Assembly (NCBI RefSeq): GCF_963675165.1
Contig: NC_087379.1
Coordinates: 6,596,839-6,660,838 of the forward strand
Origin: Halichondria panicea
Lineage: Eukaryota; Porifera; Demospongiae; Suberitida; Halichondriidae
Length of the DNA stretch: 64,000 bases
Direction of reading: 5' to 3'
The first letter of the stretch is position 1, and the number at the start of each line of letters is the position of its first letter. Below are positions 41,740 to 62,023 of this stretch, piece after piece. The translations under genes were made by a program, and so were the position numbers. Under the pieces are notes generated by a model. The model saw only the letters and a list, made by a program, of their open reading frames with translations. It made no database searches and was not told where the DNA came from.

Positions 41740-41942
41740 TATAGCGGGTAATTTTCGTGGGGTAAACAAATCGTTCAACTCGAAAAACGGTGGTTTTCGT
41801 GAGTAAAAAGTTCGTTTAGTCTTGTGGCTGCACTGCATTCCTACGTTCCAGCTACATTAAAATTTCGTGGAGGTCAGGTTGTCCATGAAAATAACAAATA
41901 TTTTACCCCACGAAAATTACACGCTATATGGTAGTTCACATA
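41740..41942. mobile_element. Short inverted-repeat element, TATAGCGGGTAA family
   Basis: About 200 bp with inverted ends ATAGCGGGTAATTTTCGTGG and the reverse complement near 41920. A second copy is 45824-46038 with TACCGTATAGCGG ends; partial ends are near 43436 and 49270. Confidence 0.65.
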
Positions 41943-42157
41943 ATTATATATAATATATACTAGAGTCAAAAATCAACCTTTCCCGTAGATAGATATAATA
42001 TTATAGTCATGAGAAGATATTCCATATAATTATAATTCTATACATCATCTAAATAAAACTGAAATGTTATATATTAATTTTGTGCACCCAATTGCAAACT
42101 TTACCAACATGAAAAAATACAGGTCGATTACAAAACAAATAATATGCTACACATGTA

Positions 42158-42486
42158 CTATGTAAGTTTACTATTCTCTAGGCAATGTTTGAATACTTTG
42201 TTAGCAATTTCATGTTTCCTCATTCTTACGAGTAGTTTCAGAAGAGTTCTATATGTTGCAGCAGCTGGGTTACTCCTCTGCCACAGGGACAAGCACTCCA
42301 TCATGGCCGTTTGTGTGTCTTCTAAAACTTTAATCTGCCTCACATCAGTTTGCTGAGCAGGAGTGAGTCCCAACGCTAGAGAGTACATTTTCACGTTGTC
42401 GAAATAACAAGCCAAAATTGGGAACTCTGTTGTCTCAATCTCGTTGTTGAGTAGAGGGTGTTCAATGTCTATCCTCTCTGCCAGGC
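42158..42486 (-). CDS. Death-domain exon at the end of the kinase gene
   Basis: Phase-1 exon after cacactgcag. It shares intron sequence directly upstream (gtgtgaaagaggaaatg on the plus strand) with the death exons of units B, C and D, which indicates a common origin including flanking intron. Confidence 0.75.
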
Positions 42487-44522
42487 CTGCAGTGTGGATA
42501 GGGTGAGGGTCAGCAAAGGAAATGGTGTACGTGGATTGCATGCAGTTCAATACAATGACAATACATCTGTGTGAAAGAGGAAATGACTTAGAGCACTAAA
42601 CATGTATAACTCGTATAATTATGCAATGGACTAGCCTAGATTCCTGGTCACAAAGAGAAAGGCGGTGTTATTTTTGAGGCACTACATTTTTCGCAGATTG
42701 CCCAAACATTTTTATTTCAAGGATAGAGGCTCAAATGACCACACTCCTACAGTAGAGAGGGTTCAATACCCAATTTTCGAGGCACTTTTGTGTTTCTGGG
42801 TCAATTTTCGAAAACCTTGAAAATAACCAGCCAGTATGAAAAGCAAAAAAAACAGCTGTAAAGAGGTAGCGTAACATCGAAATTTCCCTTAAGTAAAAAA
42901 GCTGCCTATAAACAATACCTGCCTGAATGGTTGTCCGCTATCGCTTCCACTATGTAATTATAAAGTGAAAAGCAAAGGCCTAGCACAAGCATCAAGTGTA
43001 TGTATAGTGATACACTGCCGTTTCCAATCCTGTTCGCAATGTAGACGCATGCTTCGCGTGTGGGCCCCTTTTGAAAGCTTTAGCACTCTTTGCTTCATTT
43101 CCTAGAAACGCCCGTGACGTATGTTGTGCTCAACTATTTGTTGCAGTGTACCATGAATTCACAACAAATAAACAGCAACTTCATATTCCGTTGACAAACC
43201 TGAGATAGATTCTGAATGCATTTGCAAAATTGGGCGTTCTCCTCTGATTGTAACAAGATCATAATCCTATGAAATAATTATATGGCATAGTCACGTCACA
43301 ATTAATAGGTACCTGTCTGTAAGCATCTCCATACAGCAGATGTTTCTCCAATTGTCCACCTATAAAAAATGCTTTGTTAAGTTTACAAATAATCTACAAA
43401 TCAGGTATTTACATCACTATGAGTGGGCGATAAATACCGTATAGCGCGAAATTTTCGTGTATTGCTGCTTGAGTGTCTCTATAGTTGGTGACCTAGCATT
43501 ATTTTAGAGACAACTCAGCCTGGGGACGAGTCTATTTGAGTGTGTACTATAAAAATCATAACCACTATATACACCTATACACGTACCCCCTTAAAATGTG
43601 GTTTCACAGTTAGGTAGTACGACTGACTTATGTAGTATGACGCACTTATACCAAATTGTGGTTTGTACTACAACTGCCATAGTTGGATACTCCTCTTTAT
43701 GAACTCCTGCTAATACACACAACACTTACAGACAACAGCGGCTGATGGTCTTTTGTCTTGCAAGCAGGTCATAATGTGTAGTTTAAGGAGGTGTGTGCCG
43801 GCTTTAATTTCTGAAAGATATGACGATCTTTCCCTTACAGATTTGACGTTTTCTAATCTGCAAGCAATCTGTATCATGATCACCCCCAACGAGAACACGT
43901 CTAGAGTTTCATCATAATCTTCGTCATCCTCGTGAAGTGCCTCGGGAGGTAGGTAACCCAAACGATGACTAATAGTGGTGTTGAATTTCGAGGGATCGAG
44001 TAGCTTGGACATTCCAAAGTCAGAGATCTTAGCTACGGGAAAGGGGCGACTTTGCTTTAACAAGACATTAACGCCACAAAGATCGCGGTGAATGATCTTC
44101 CTGCTGTGGATGTAGGCAAGACCAGAAGCCAAATCCTTTGAGAGGCTAATCTCACACTGACTTGTGAGAGAGCTCGAGTGATCATGTGTAGAGAGATAAA
44201 TGCTCAAGTTGCAATCCATCAGCTCTGTTACTAACATGATATTTCCTGACGGATGCTCAGTTGTTGCCAAGTGTTGAAGTACATTTGGATGTTGAAAAGA
44301 TTCCAGAACCATGCTTTCATGATCGAACGCACGAATTGCATTTTGTTGTCCTTGACCAACAGGAAAATTGATTTTCAATGGTGTGGCAACATGGTGAAGC
44401 ATCTTTATAGCACACGCTTCATTTTTGTACATTCCTTTGAAAACCATTCCAAAAGTTCCAGAACCAACTTCTTCATTGACATAAACGAAAAGTTCATCAT
44501 TTATTTTCTGGACACTCGACAT
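42158..44522 (-). CDS. Protein kinase with C-terminal death domain, 411 aa
   Basis: Exons 43730-44522, 43313-43359, 43200-43266 and 42158-42486; the lengths 793+47+67+329 sum to 1236 nt and stay in frame. Kinase motifs: GSGTFGMVFKG loop, AIKML lysine, IIHRDLCGVNVLL catalytic loop, ISDFGMSK, YLPPEAL (PPE in place of APE), DVFSLGVIMIQ and DKRPSAA. This is a TKL-type kinase. The last exon encodes the same death domain as units B-D (YSLALGLTPAQQTDVRQI; ANKVFKHCLE). Kinase plus death domain is the layout of RIPK1 (C-terminal) and IRAK/Pelle (N-terminal), so a role in death-fold signalling is likely. The joining of the last exon is inferred from phase and strand; without it the frame of exon 3 would run to a stop a few codons past the donor. 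Confidence 0.72.
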
Positions 44523-44872
44523 TCTGTAATGGCATGACTGGTGAAAGTAGATCTCTAGTACCTATAGAAAGCTAGCTAGCGAGACTGGCTGATTCACCCT
44601 TTTTTATGGCTAGAGAGATAGGCTCACCTTGGTCAAGCACAAAAGATTAGAGAATGGGTTTACTGAGTAATTATAGCTAGACTAGAACATAGAGTAAGAT
44701 ATAGGTGTATAGCTAGTATCTTTCAGCTAGTATCTTTGAAACTAAAACCACATACATTCCATACACACCCTAATCCATTACACATGTGACTGCATGACCA
44801 CGAATAAACTAGCCTCCTTCACAAGGCCTTAGAAAGGATGCCTGCTACTGACTGCTTGCGCACAGAGATTGG
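44523..44872. other. Region upstream of the kinase gene
   Basis: Contains the promoter of the kinase gene by position. I see no gene or recognisable element. Confidence 0.4.
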
Positions 44873-45745
44873 CCACGCGTCATCATTCATGCGACCTCTA
44901 TGCTCACGTCATAGATACTGAACAACTGTTTTTATGGATACTCTAGCATTGCAGAGCTTATAACACCTGATCAGCTATTGTCTGGTTGGACCAGGATTAG
45001 CTAGACTATAGGGTAGAGTGTAGTTCAGCGGTGCTGTATGCAGCTTGCACTGTACTGGCTGGGAAGAATCTAGTAAACGCTGTATGCACTGATAACTCGT
45101 CAGAAAGGAGGGGATCGCTGGGGATAAGGTTGGTTAATGTTTGATTGCAACACCTCAATACAAGTTCATAAGAAGATCGCTAAATAGAAGGTGTGTCATT
45201 CAAGGACCGGATGTGAGAGACAAATAAGTATTTAAGCAGATGGAGTTTCTGTGTCTACACCTGATCAGCTATTGTCTGGTTGGACCAGGATTAGCTAGAC
45301 TATAGGGTAGAGTGTAGTTCAGCGGTGCTGTATGCAGCTTGCACTGTACTGGCTGGGAAGAATCTAGTAAACGCTGTATGCACTGATAACTCGTCAGAAA
45401 GGAGGGGATCGCTGGGGATAAGGTTGGTTAATGAATAACGTATTACTAGAATGCTTTGCGAGCATCAAACATTTGCGAATTTTGCGAGGGTTGATCAATT
45501 CGCATCAATAAATCTACAAAACCTAAATTATTACTAGTAAATACACACGATCCTTGCTCATTCGCAAAGGTTTTTTACCAGCAAAATATTCTAGTAATAC
45601 GGTATTCAAAGTAGCCAGAGTTATATAAAATTTTCTTTCAGTCTCCAATGACTGTGCAAACACCAGCTAGAAGTTTACATATAGTTTTCAATTGTTGTGC
45701 CAGCTCAGCAAAAAAGTGGTGCACGTGATCGATCGTGTCCAACCT
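44873..45745. mobile_element. Inverted, internally duplicated GAGGAGGTTGG-family element with nested insert
   Basis: Reverse-oriented copy of the 13474 family. A segment of about 170 bp (44968-45136) is repeated almost exactly at 45260-45433. Directly after it lies a nested element of about 170 bp (about 45436-45604) with ends cgtattactagaat and attctagtaatacg. Confidence 0.6.
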
Positions 45746-45823
45746 TGCGCACGCGAAATTTTTACCAGAAAAATATCCTGAATACAGACAAAGAATACAA
45801 ATTCATAATTAATATTAATGTCA

Positions 45824-46038
45824 TACCGTATAGCGGGTAACTTTCGTGGGGTAAAATATTCGTTATTTTCGTGGGCAAGCTGCATGACCTCCACGAAATT
45901 TTAACGTAGGTGTGGCTTATCGGAACGTAGGATTGCAGTGCAGGCAACGAGGCTAAACGAAAATTTTTACTTACGAAAACCACCGTTTCTCGAGTTGAAC
46001 GAATTGTTTACCCCACGAAACTTAACCGCTATACGGTA
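45824..46038. mobile_element. TATAGCGGG-family element (copy 2)
   Basis: Ends TACCGTATAGCGGGTAA and the inverse near 46030, about 215 bp, flanked by TA-like sequence. Confidence 0.65.
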
Positions 46039-46693
46039 CACAGAGCTATATAGCTAGCTAGTTAGAGACAGCATGTAGACTTTCACCAAAGTTAGTATTA
46101 GATGGGCGTGGCCTGTTCATATAGGCTAGTGTCAAGTTTCACTCCGTTCAGACGATTGTCATCCACATTGTTGCAGGCTGTGAGCTAGTCTTTTGTTAAC
46201 ATAGCAGGAAAAGGGTAGCTATTAGAATGCTATTAGAAACCTTCACAATCAAACTTCTTTCAATCCACTTCCGTTCGTTGTGACGTCATTGTTTTACTGA
46301 GAATACAAGATGTTATCCGAAGTCCCCAGTTTTTAGGGATTATGTGGAAACAGTATCGCGATACCATGCAGGCCCATCATCAGTGCGGCCTGGGATCAAG
46401 GCTATGAATATAGTATGACAACCTATGCAAGTGAGTATAATAGTTGAGTATAATTAGGACCGTAGGTCGAGGGCCGCAGAGAAATGTAATTAATAAGTGT
46501 ACTGTACATGCGGGTAATTTTTGTATAAGCTACGCAACTAATTCTAAATATTCGTATGAAGAGATTAAACTATTACGGTTGCAAATTTCGGATGATGCAA
46601 TAACGCTTATAATTAGAAAGATCCTTCAACAGATTTCCCATGAAATAACTGACTGCATGTCCTAGTTAATAGAGCTAATTTGTATGTACTCAC
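46039..46693. other. Non-coding spacer
   Basis: No gene seen. It joins the repeat cluster to the second PA2G4 relic. Confidence 0.4.
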
Positions 46694-47713
46694 ATTCAGT
46701 TGAGGGTCTTCCAGTTTCAGCTGTGAAGACACTAGCTCACGCAGGGTCAAAGGAGCCACTGGTGAGTCTGTGGGAATGACAATCACTGAATGTTGTAGTG
46801 TACACACAATCAAACCAATACAGTGCATGAACACACCAGACAAACAATGGCAATGATGTCATACGTACGTACACCTCAAACTTCATGCACTACAGAACGC
46901 TGTCATACACACAGCCTGCACTACACAACATGAATTGTACAGGCAGGAGAGTTTCAGATGTTCACCTTTGTGGTCCATTGGGCATTAGCAGCAAAGTGAA
47001 CTTCATCTGTGCAACATACTCACCTACACAGGAAACACAGTACCAACATCAATATGAATACCAGTGGAACCTCTGATAAAGGACCCTCTGAATAAGGGAC
47101 ACTCAATTAAACATCTCTCTGTGTATAGCTACAAAGGACTTTGCTTCAGTCTACAAAATCACTTTCCTAGGTACCACTGTAAAGGACCACCTCACACTCA
47201 ATACAGAGAACAAACGTCACAAATAAATACTGCACACATTTTCGGAGGTTTCACTTTATATAATACAACTGCTGATACAGACTATCCAGCACTAGATTTA
47301 AACACTTGTTAGCTGTGTAGTAACCAAGGTATGAAGGTTCAGAGTACATAGTCACCGTGTTTCTCGTAGATGATGGTAGGGCTCCACTATAGGTTGTGGT
47401 TGATGACACACTCCACCAATCCCATCCTCGCCTTGACCTCCTCCTCACACACTCTAATTAAGAGAAGGAATAATCAATTGACAACCGACTTATACGCCTG
47501 CATGTACAGTGAGCAAATGGTAGAAATGAAATGTGACCTTCCAACAGAAGTAAATCTGCTATTAGCTACTACAAAACTAGCTCACGTTAACAACCACTTG
47601 TAATTAAAGTGGCCAGATTGTAAATATGTACATTTTAAAGGGCTAGTATTGAGACAGTACTCGTCACCTCAGTGACAATGGCATGGAGGTGAACTTGGCA
47701 CACACCTCACGCA
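46694..47713 (-). pseudogene. PA2G4: PA2G4 (EBP1) 3' fragment, copy 2
   Basis: Exons 47668-47713 (VREVCAKFTSMPLSLR), 47356-47453 (EEEVKARMGLVECVINHN, then an in-frame TAG), 46966-47023 (EYVAQMKFTLLLMPNGPQ) and 46694-46767. It is collinear with copy 1 at an offset of about 9.09 kb, but keeps one more upstream exon. It shares the lesion after SGSFDPA with copy 1 and has its own two-base insertion making a stop, so the fragment was already dead before it was duplicated. Confidence 0.75.
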
Positions 47714-47989
47714 CTGTACAACACTGTAACATTGAAACAGTAGCACATAGTCATGTGACACAATTCATGTGTATGATAAATGCATTATCAGTCCTTGAGG
47801 TCATTGTTATGAGGGGGCTTGTAAGCTAAGCTCTCGTACAATGTAGGCAGGTAGAGGATCACATACTTCTGACTCACAAATGCATCCCTTGTATAAATTA
47901 GGAGCATTCAAATTCTACTCACAAGCATGGATCCATCACAAAACAGATTATGTTACGCTACACATGTACTAATGTATGTAAGTTTACCA

Positions 47990-48090
47990 TTCTCTTGGCA
48001 ATGTTTGAACACTTTACTAGCAATGTCATATTTCCTCATTCTTAGGAGTTGTTTCACAAGAGCTCTGTAAGTTGCACCAGCATGCAGGGT
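47990..48090 (-). pseudogene. Fragment of a death-domain exon
   Basis: Matches the last 35 or so codons of the death exons (pattern of KHCL and RKYDIAS on the minus strand), then breaks off. It lies just 3' of the complete unit C death exon. Confidence 0.6.
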
Positions 48091-48340
48091 CTCTTCTCTT
48101 CTTTGGTTTGGTAATTTTGTAAAGATCGCCAATTCTATTATTGCTAGTTACACAATGTTACAATCAAGGCATAATAATTTACAATCCTGACAGTACACTC
48201 CCACCAGTGACTCACAATGCATAGTCAGATTATAGTATCCAAAAATACAACGCAAAAACACCACAAAATATTACGTGCATTCAAACTCTACTAACCAGCA
48301 CCACGGACGATCACAAAATAAATAATACGCTGCACATTTA

Positions 48341-56768
<8,428 letters not shown>

Positions 56769-56955
56769 TTTCGAGTAGATACGCCCCTTTATTTGTTTGT
56801 CTGCTGCTCTCCTCTATAGACGACCATTTCCTTTTTTCAGCAAGATCGAGACCACGCCTTTCTACTTGTGGCCACACAGTAGAAGGGGCGTGGCTGAAGC
56901 TGAGTTTAGACTAAAAGGTGCAAGTAGATTCCATACAACAAGATTCAAGGAAGCT
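56769..56955. promoter_or_regulatory. Bidirectional promoter between unit C and the SELENOK-like gene
   Basis: 187 bp separate two divergent ATGs. It contains GC-box-like motifs on both strands (acgcccc, ccacgcc, ggggcgtggc) and no TATA box at the expected place. The unit B start has a similar ccacgcccc motif. Confidence 0.55.
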
Positions 56956-58021
56956 ATGGTGTATTTATCAGGAGGTAAGTGTGAGTGTGATAATTATTAG
57001 CTGACACACACTCTATACTCTACTGTGTGCAGGTAAAGTCCTTGAGAACAGGTCATGGCTGAGTGTGGACGGTAATCGTTGACTTGTTCTGGGCTGTCAT
57101 TAACTTCTTTGTCTTGTTGTAAGTTACACACACCCTGATTATGCCAGTGTGTTTCAACCCTCCCTGCTCTCACAGCTGCAAGACTCTAATAAGCCCTGGA
57201 GCTAGTGCTATTGGACTATCACGCAGCACAGACTATAGGCGATCTGGAGTGTACGTTTATAGTGTCTCTTATACTGTTTTGTTTTGTGTTTTGTATTGTG
57301 TTGCCAATTTTAGTATTTGTTATGCCTACCTTTGTGTGTGCAGTGCTGATCAAGGGAGACGAATTGGTCGTGTTGGTAAGGGTGCTGGTGGTGGTGCTGG
57401 ACCTCCCCCCATGGGCGGTGGATGAGGAAGGTATTGTGTGTGTGTGTGTGTGTGTGTGGGTGTAGGTGGGCGGTGGATGAGGAAGGTATTGTGTGTGTGT
57501 GTGGGTGTGTGTGGGTGTAGGTGGGTGGTGGATGAGGAAGGTATTGTGTGTGTGTAGGTGGGTGGTGTGGGTGTGATGTGTTTTGTGATAGGAAGTTGAT
57601 GCACGTGTTAGGATATCCTTTTTTATAGTGTACATTGACCGCACACAAGCGTGTACTGTACTGTACTGCAAATGTACTGTATGTTTCAGCAGACCTATAC
57701 ATTGTACACTGTGTGTGTTATCTGATCATGATCTCTCTCTCTCTCTCTCTCCCCCCTCTGTAGAGGACCAGTCCTAACTGGGACAGCCCCAACATGTGGT
57801 CAACAGAATTCTACAGTAATGACATCACCTCCGATATGAGCCCCCTACCTATCAGCAGTGGCACCACCGACCCGACCTCACCCTCCGAGGACACCACACT
57901 CTCAACCACCACCTATAATGACCTCTTTGAGAACCAAAGTATCTGGAGCCTGAGCAACGCTGATAGTTCAACAACTTCTTTCCTGGACCAACAGAAATCT
58001 GAACCCACTAAGCAAGACTGA
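56956..58021 (+). CDS. SELENOK: Selenoprotein K-like gene, copy 2
   Basis: Exons 56956-56974 (MVYLSG), 57033-57118, 57190-57264, 57344-57430 and 57764-58021. SELENOK is a single-pass ER membrane selenoprotein involved in ER-associated degradation and protein palmitoylation. The exons give VIVDLFWAVINFFVLF (membrane segment), KTLISPGASAIGLS, then RRIGRV and GPPPMGGG-TGA-GR; the vertebrate protein also ends PPPM-x-GG-Sec-GR, so the TGA at 57423-57425 is very probably selenocysteine. Phases of exons 3 to 4 fit exactly. Two points are open. In exon 2 KVLENRSWLS and the membrane segment lie in different frames; use of a downstream acceptor (ag before tgtggacgg) would restore frame but drop KVLENRSWLS. 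The last exon (NWDSPNMWSTEFYSND, Ser/Thr-rich, to 58021) is in frame only if the second repeated donor is used. No SECIS element was identified by eye. Confidence 0.7.
57423..57425 (+). other. Probable selenocysteine TGA codon
   Basis: Sits in GGT GGA TGA GGA AG, giving GG-Sec-GR as in known SELENOK proteins. Confidence 0.65.
57426..57543 (+). repeat. GT-rich minisatellite with three copies of the exon 4 donor
   Basis: ggtggatgaggaag|gtattgtg occurs three times, with possible exon ends at 57430, 57485 and 57540 separated by 55 bp, each giving a different frame into exon 5. Confidence 0.75.
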
Positions 58022-58731
58022 GTAAAGCCCCCCTCTGACCTACTGCAACGATTTTGAACTACGAATTTTGGATACCAATTTCAACTTAACCTCATTTCAA
58101 TTGAGTTGTCTGCTATTAGCTCTAGTATCAGCACTTTAGCGAGTGATTATCTAGCCAGCTATCTAGTTTATTTTTGTTATCGTGTAGCTACTAGTAGATC
58201 GTTCAGTTGTCATTTTGAGAGCTGTATGTGTTTAGTAGCTAGCTGATGACATTATTGTGTATATGAATTAACCGTTTAATAACAATTTTGACCTGTCTGG
58301 GTAACCAACCGTAATTGTTCTAATTATAGAAACAGTAAAAATAATTATTTTTCTAGAAACAATGTACGAAAAAAAATTGATTTTATGGTATGGTAGTATA
58401 TGGGCGTTATAAGGAGGGCGTCCTAACCGAGGCTGGTTCTATAATTAGAATGATTAGGGTACATACAAGGAATGTATAGACAGAATATAATACATGAGGT
58501 GATAAGGTACTATAAACATTAAACTAGCTGTTATTACACAGCCAACAATCCATGTATGGTATGGGGATAATAGAACCATCATAATTAAATACGTTACTGG
58601 TATTGTTATTATATTATTATATTATCAAGACATTCAAATTATAATACAAACAAACCGATTTTCATACATAAGAGGCACAAAACAAATAAGGCTAAAGTAA
58701 CAATAATTATAATTATGATCAAGTGTACAGT
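58022..58731. other. 3' spacer between SELENOK-like copy 2 and unit D
   Basis: Closely similar to 26606-27466. Must hold the 3' UTRs of two convergent genes, including any SECIS element. Confidence 0.6.
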
Positions 58732-59054
58732 TTATTGTTCCTTCTCTAGGCAATGTTTAAAAACTTTACTAGCAATTTCGTCTCTTCTCATATTTTGGAG
58801 TACTTTAATAAGAGTTCTATATGTTGCAGCAGCTGGGTTTCTACTTTGCCACAGGGACAAGCATTGCATCATGGCCGTTTGTGTGTCTTCTAAAACTTTA
58901 ATCTGCCTCACATCAGCTTGCTGAGCAGGAGTGAGTCCCAACGCTAGAGAGTACATTCTCACGTTGTCCAAATGAGCCGCCAAATAAACGAACTCTGTTG
59001 TCTCAATCTCGTTGTTGAGTAGAGGGTGTTCAATGTCTATCCTCTCTGCCAGGC
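58732..59054 (-). CDS. Unit D terminal exon: death domain
   Basis: Almost identical to unit B (YSLALGLTPAQQADVRQI, IASKVFKHCLEKEQ). Phase 1. Confidence 0.8.
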
Positions 59055-61962
59055 CTGTAGTGTGGATAGGGTGAGGGTGAGCAAAATAAATGGTGTACGT
59101 GGATTGCATGCAGTTCAATACAATGACAATACATCTGTGTGAAAGAGGAAATGGTTAGAGCATGATACGCCCACACACTGGAGCACTAAGTACAGTACAT
59201 GTAGTATGTACAATACAGTGGAAGTGGAAAGGAATATGGCACCTAGCTATTACGCTAGCTTCTTTCCGGAGGTCATAACTTAACTACATCAAAACTAAAA
59301 AATGCATTTTGTAGCTCTACATACATTGGCTATAAGTTTTGGGAGGAGAAAAAAACAGCAAATTCGATACGTGAATATTAGCTTAATTTAATCTTGGGGG
59401 GAAATTAGGGAGGCTTTTGCCACCCTCCTTTTGGATTTGGTTTGCCCCCTCTAAGAATTTAAAATTCAAATACGGTATCCTACTGTAACTGCCATGTTAT
59501 GAAAGCTGAAAGAAACGGAGGGAGGAGGGTTGCAGTTGAGCAGCAGTAACTATCATAATAGTATCATTGATCTAAAATCAAAACATAATAGGTAGGTACC
59601 TCGATACACGGCATGACTCTGACAATGTAAACTCACCACTGACTCCACTGAGTATGTGGATGTCCCTCAGTAGACAGTCCACAGCTCTCAACAGATTAGC
59701 TCCATTCTCTACCAGGTCAACAAGAGCAGCTGTTTCATCTGACTGGTCTGTACCATTGAGAATGAGAGCTAACACTTGATATCATAAACACACGTTCTCA
59801 CCTAGACAGTATCTGATTTTAACCTTGGTCACTTGACAAAGCTGGTGAGATAAAGTCTCCATCTTAGAGAGACTGGCTCTCATGTTCTCACTGATGCTCT
59901 GTACTGTGCACTCCTGGACAACCCTCCTGGTCACTACAAGGACAGCCTTTATCTCTGTCCGTATGGAGTCAGTGTGGGCTGTCAGCTCACTCAGAGAAGA
60001 TGACCTGAGGTGGGGGAAATTGTGAATACAGTGCTACCATTAAAATAGTAGACATCTCACTGAAGTGCAGTTGTCATTTTCTCCATTAGTGACAGTACAG
60101 TCTCCACAGTAGAGCCAAGCTGTGAGGTGGTCATCTCACCAACTGTTCTTCTCAGTACTTCAGTGGCTTCCTACAATCACATACATACTGGTAAATGTTC
60201 GTATGAACTGCCCAATCAAATATTTCATATTCTAAATATTCGTACAGCTCAGGATAGTGACGTTGAACCTATCGCGGTAGCGCAGTTTTAATTTTCCAAT
60301 GATAATGTTGATTATGTATACAATATGAAAAATACGAAAACTTCTACCGTACGAAAATGAAAGCACCGCAGGTGCTGATGCCTCGGTGGAGCTACATAAC
60401 ATAAAGCTACTAATAGCTTACTTTTATACACATGAATGCAGAGTGGGTAATGATCGACCATGGATTGTTGTTAAAAACGATTGATGCCAAAGTTCAAGTC
60501 TAAAATTTAGTTTACCAAAGGTACCCACTACACCATTTCAAGAGGCTACACTGTACAAACGTGAATACCTGTAGTTTAGTAGTATCCACAACAACTTTGG
60601 GGGTGAGTAATTTCAATGAGAGGTGAACTTTGACCTGTGGCAGTAGTCCAGACAAGGAGATGGTACAGGTGGTTCTCTTGGGAGCATTCTTCTCAGGGAA
60701 GAGCCTGCAGATTATCCTGGGAGGGTAGTTGTGGAGATCCTCAGGTCTGAACTTCTCCACCTCAGGCTGATCCACTTCACTACGCGAGATCTAAAAAATG
60801 AAGAGGATGTGATTTTAAGAGTGTGACCAAAGTCACATTTTACCAATTCCTTGTCTGGTTCCACAGACCATCCCTGCACTGGGTGAATGTTGAGAGTGGC
60901 AAACATATCAACAAACGTCAGTGATTCTAGAGTTGTCCTGTCAGCCGCTTCTCTCGACACATTGGGATAGTCTCGTGGGATTATCACTTTATCAAGTGTC
61001 TCTAGAAACTGTAGATTTAGGTACATAAAATGAGCACACTTCGATTGAGCAATCTTACCTTAGCGTATAAGCTCCCACAGAGACTGGCTACAATGATGGC
61101 TAGCCTGTCCCCAGTTGTGTGTGGAGGAGACCGGTAGACTCTGACAGTGTAGAGGTTACTGTCAGTATTGCCTGTACATGTATTAAAGATTATATGTTGA
61201 ATCAAAAGTCATTTTAAAATCATAAATATTCACCTCTTTTTCTCCTCCCAATTTTAAAGAAGTTCTTCAGTCGTGTACTCAGCGTCAGTCTCCCGGTGTC
61301 CCCTCCAGGAGGGAACTCTGACCTTCCCTTTTGTACCTCCCGGTACTGGTACATACTCTTTGTACCAGATCTCTTGGGGGACGAGTCAGCTTGGAGAAAG
61401 AGGAGGTCATCAGCTTCTTGTTGGGTGGACACTCGTACATGATGCTCCATGCTCAGGGTCACCTCTCCGTTTAGACCCTCACCAGAGATCAAGTAGGACG
61501 GACTGGCAGACTGAATGCCTTCAGGCATAACAAACACGTCATTGGAAGCAAGGCTGGGTTGGACTTTAATGCCCACAGAGGTCCCTGCTGGGACAGCATT
61601 AGCTGGAATAGTCACTTGAACTCCATTGTCAAAGTCAGCATGGCCACCACTGGAGGTGAACTCCTTCTCTTGAGGCTCGTCGTAAAAAGTGACATCAGGG
61701 TGTGCGGAGGTTTGGTGCAGGGGATCTACACAGGAGGTAAAACACAGAACCATGTGCTGGATACAGCACAAGCACACACTTACATCCAGGTGGTGTGGAG
61801 AGAGTTTCCCCTGCAGCCTTGTTCTGGTAGACTGGCTTCTTCCTAAAGTTGACTCACATTCATAAAGCTAGTGACTCAACTGTGCAATATTCACTCACGT
61901 TTCTGTGTCAGTAACGACAATCCAGTTCTTGGGTAGGACTGGAACAGACTGCGGACGTGACT

Positions 61963-62023
<61 letters not shown>

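Noticed and set aside
43710..43729. Kinase stop codon at 43710 as the true gene end
   Set aside because: It lies just past a consensus donor (TGTCT|GTAAGT reading), and downstream exons continue the frame to a death domain.
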